A DNA stretch of 64,000 nt from Hyphomicrobiales bacterium. GTDB lineage: Bacteria; Pseudomonadota; Alphaproteobacteria; Rhizobiales; Rhizobiaceae. The stretch is from contig UCII01000003.1 of the NCBI GenBank assembly GCA_900472485.1, forward strand, positions 88,910 through 152,909, written 5' to 3'. Made by a program: the position numbers and the translations under genes. Of this stretch, positions 62,274 to 64,000 are shown piece after piece (within the stretch, counting starts at the first letter, position 1; every line of letters starts with the position of its first letter). Below the pieces are notes generated by a model, which worked only from the letters and a program-made list of their open reading frames with translations, ran no database searches and was not told the origin of the DNA.

Positions 62274-63899
62274 ATGAACGCCCTCGTCGATCAACTGAAG
62301 AGCACCGCATCGGCAACGAAGGCCACGGATATTCGCGCCGCCTTCGCCGCCGATCCGAAACGCTTTTCCCGCTTCAGCGCCTCGTTCGACGACCTGCTGA
62401 TGGATTACTCCAAGACCGCTGTCAACGACGATATCCTCGCCCTTCTCGAGAAGCTCGCAGCCGAAGGCGGCGTTGCGGCCAAGCGCGAGGAAATGTTCTC
62501 GGGCGTCGCGATCAATTTCACCGAAAATCGCGCCGTGCTGCACACTGCGCTGCGCAACCGCTCCAACAAGCCGGTGCTGGTGGACGGCAAGGATGTCATG
62601 CCTGATGTCAACGCGGTTCTCGCCGCTATGGGCAAATTTGCCGACGGCATCCGCTCGGGCGCGCTGAAGGGCTCCACTGGCAAGGCGATCACCGACGTCA
62701 TCAACATCGGTATCGGCGGCTCAGATCTCGGTCCGGTCATGGCAACGCTGGCGCTCGCCCCCTATCACGATGGTCCGCGCTCGCACTTCATCTCCAATAT
62801 TGATGGCGCCCATATCGCCGATATCCTGAAGCTCGTTAAGCCGGAAACGACGCTCTTCATCGTCGCTTCGAAAACCTTCACGACGATCGAGACGATGACC
62901 AATGCCCAGACGGCACGCAAGTTCATCGCCGATGCGCTCGGCGAAGCCGCCGTGCAGCATCACTTCGCCGCCGTTTCGACGGCGCTCGACAAGGTTGCCG
63001 CCTTCGGCATCGACAGCGAGCGCGTCTTCGGCTTCTGGGATTGGGTCGGTGGCCGCTACTCGATCTGGTCTGCCATCGGCCTGCCGCTGATGATCGCGAT
63101 CGGCCCGGAAAACTTCGGCAAGTTCCTCGACGGCGCGCATGCGATGGACAACCATTTCCGCCAGGCGCCCTTCAAGGAAAACCTGCCGATGCTGCTCGGC
63201 CTCATCGGCTTCTATCACCGCAACGTGCTCGGCTACCCGACCCGCGCGATCCTGCCCTATGACCAGCGTCTCTCGCGCTTCCCGGCCTATCTGCAGCAGC
63301 TGGATATGGAATCGAACGGCAAGGGTGTCACCATCGACGGCACGCCGGTCGAAGGCAATTCCGGCCCGGTCGTCTGGGGCGAGCCCGGCACCAACGGCCA
63401 GCACGCCTTCTATCAGCTCATCCATCAGGGTACGAGCATCATCCCGGCCGAGTTCATGATCGCCGCCAACGGCTTCGAGCCGGAACTGCGCCACCAGCAC
63501 GACCTGCTGATGGCCAATTGCCTGGCGCAGTCGGAAGCGCTGATGAAGGGCCGCACCTTCAAGGAAGCCAAGGCTCAGCTCACCTCCAAGGGCATGGACG
63601 ACAAGAAGGCCGATTTCATCGCGCCGCACCGCGTCTTCACCGGCAACCGCCCGTCGATCACCTTCGTCTACGACAAGCTGACACCCTTTGCGCTGGGACG
63701 CCTGATCGCGCTCTACGAACACCGCGTCTTCGTCGAAGGCGTGCTCTTCCGCATCAACTCCTTCGACCAGTGGGGCGTCGAGCTCGGCAAGGAACTGGCG
63801 ACGGGCCTGCTTCCGGTCATCGAAGGCAAGGAAAGCGCCGCCGGCCACGATTCCTCGACTCAAGGGCTAGTGGCTGCGCTGGCAAGCCGCGCGAAGTAA
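62274..63899 (+). CDS. pgi: Glucose-6-phosphate isomerase
   Basis: This 541-residue enzyme interconverts glucose 6-phosphate and fructose 6-phosphate. It shows [20 protein letters not shown], the SIS-domain segment [70 protein letters not shown] with the catalytic Glu/His and the C-terminal [11 protein letters not shown]. The start at 62274 ([10 protein letters not shown]) has AAGGAG upstream. This is the usual long form for rhizobia. Confidence 0.97.
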   Translation: MNALVDQLKSTASATKATDIRAAFAADPKRFSRFSASFDDLLMDYSKTAVNDDILALLEKLAAEGGVAAKREEMFSGVAINFTENRAVLHTALRNRSNKPVLVDGKDVMPDVNAVLAAMGKFADGIRSGALKGSTGKAITDVINIGIGGSDLGPVMATLALAPYHDGPRSHFISNIDGAHIADILKLVKPETTLFIVASKTFTTIETMTNAQTARKFIADALGEAAVQHHFAAVSTALDKVAAFGIDSERVFGFWDWVGGRYSIWSAIGLPLMIAIGPENFGKFLDGAHAMDNHFRQAPFKENLPMLLGLIGFYHRNVLGYPTRAILPYDQRLSRFPAYLQQLDMESNGKGVTIDGTPVEGNSGPVVWGEPGTNGQHAFYQLIHQGTSIIPAEFMIAANGFEPELRHQHDLLMANCLAQSEALMKGRTFKEAKAQLTSKGMDDKKADFIAPHRVFTGNRPSITFVYDKLTPFALGRLIALYEHRVFVEGVLFRINSFDQWGVELGKELATGLLPVIEGKESAAGHDSSTQGLVAALASRAK

Positions 63900-63967
63900 A
63901 AGCGTTCATCCACCTCCCCCTTGAGGGCAGGGCTATCGCATATGGGGTGGCTCGGCACCGGAAATTC

Positions 63968-63990
63968 CTTCTCCCCCGCGGGGAGAAGGT
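63968..63990. repeat. Dispersed palindrome CCTTCTCCCC...GGGGAGAAGG
   Basis: CCTTCTCCCC-CGC-GGGGAGAAGG near the right edge resembles the common rhizobial intergenic repeat; the window ends shortly after it. Confidence 0.6.
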
Positions 63991-64000
63991 GGCCCGAAGG

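Overview
The window looks like chromosomal DNA of a fast-growing rhizobium (Rhizobium or a close Rhizobiaceae relative). The reasons are high G+C coding sequence, a type II glutamine synthetase (glnII) paired with its divergent small regulator gstI, a PodJ-like polarity protein, GcrA with GANTC methylation sites, a SAM-II riboswitch, tandem DUF982 genes, the order phoR-pstSCAB-phoU-phoB, and many short rhizobial-type intergenic repeats. No prophage, transposase, CRISPR array or plasmid replication gene was seen, so it reads as core genome with small mosaic repeats between genes.

Layout. 1-6.3 kb: the 3' part of a podJ-like gene, a TauE-type exporter with a TIGR02186 partner, and a divergent HxlR regulator/RibD-like reductase pair. 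6.3-9.7 kb: the Lhr-type helicase and PdeM phosphoesterase of the ligase-associated DNA repair set. 9.7-11.3 kb: an Rrf2 regulator and an AhpD-like gene bracketed by two copies of an inverted-repeat element. 11.4-13.1 kb: glnII (sigma-54 promoter) and gstI. 13-19 kb: YitT protein, TPR-methyltransferase, CAP protein, MATE pump, pyrD with DUF952. 19-25 kb: S24 regulator plus an SNase-like protein, TerB-like protein, solute-binding protein, chemoreceptor. 25-31.4 kb: acyltransferase, MFS/LysR pair, tRNA-Gly(CCC), dcd, SAM-II riboswitch with metZ, DnaB-like ATPase. 32-36.8 kb: apaG, hslO, argF, argD, gcrA. 37-45.8 kb: the phosphate regulon (phoR, pstS, pstC, pstA, pstB, phoU, phoB) with a triple PHO box before pstS and ppk2 next door. 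45.8-52.9 kb: mixed genes including a nitronate monooxygenase with a hairpin over its ribosome-binding site, tRNA-Thr(CGU), two DUF982 genes, a methyltransferase, a glycosyltransferase and two His-rich secreted paralogues. 53-58.6 kb: a LysR regulator with two helix-turn-helix domains and an OsmF-type ABC importer. 58.6-64 kb: YciI, glyoxalase-fold and PRC-barrel proteins, fadD and pgi.

The genes form several working units: nitrogen assimilation (gstI/glnII), phosphate sensing, uptake and storage (pho/pst/ppk2), arginine synthesis (argD-argF), methionine synthesis under SAM control (riboswitch-metZ) and compatible-solute uptake. The most interesting non-coding signals are: a perfect 16-bp-arm palindrome covering the start of the nitronate monooxygenase, sharing half-sites with a palindrome before fadD; four GANTC sites within 37 bp upstream of gcrA; mutually exclusive terminator and antiterminator stems after the SAM-II aptamer; a 5' hairpin at the predicted argD transcript start; and several dispersed repeat families, some placed inside apparent operons.
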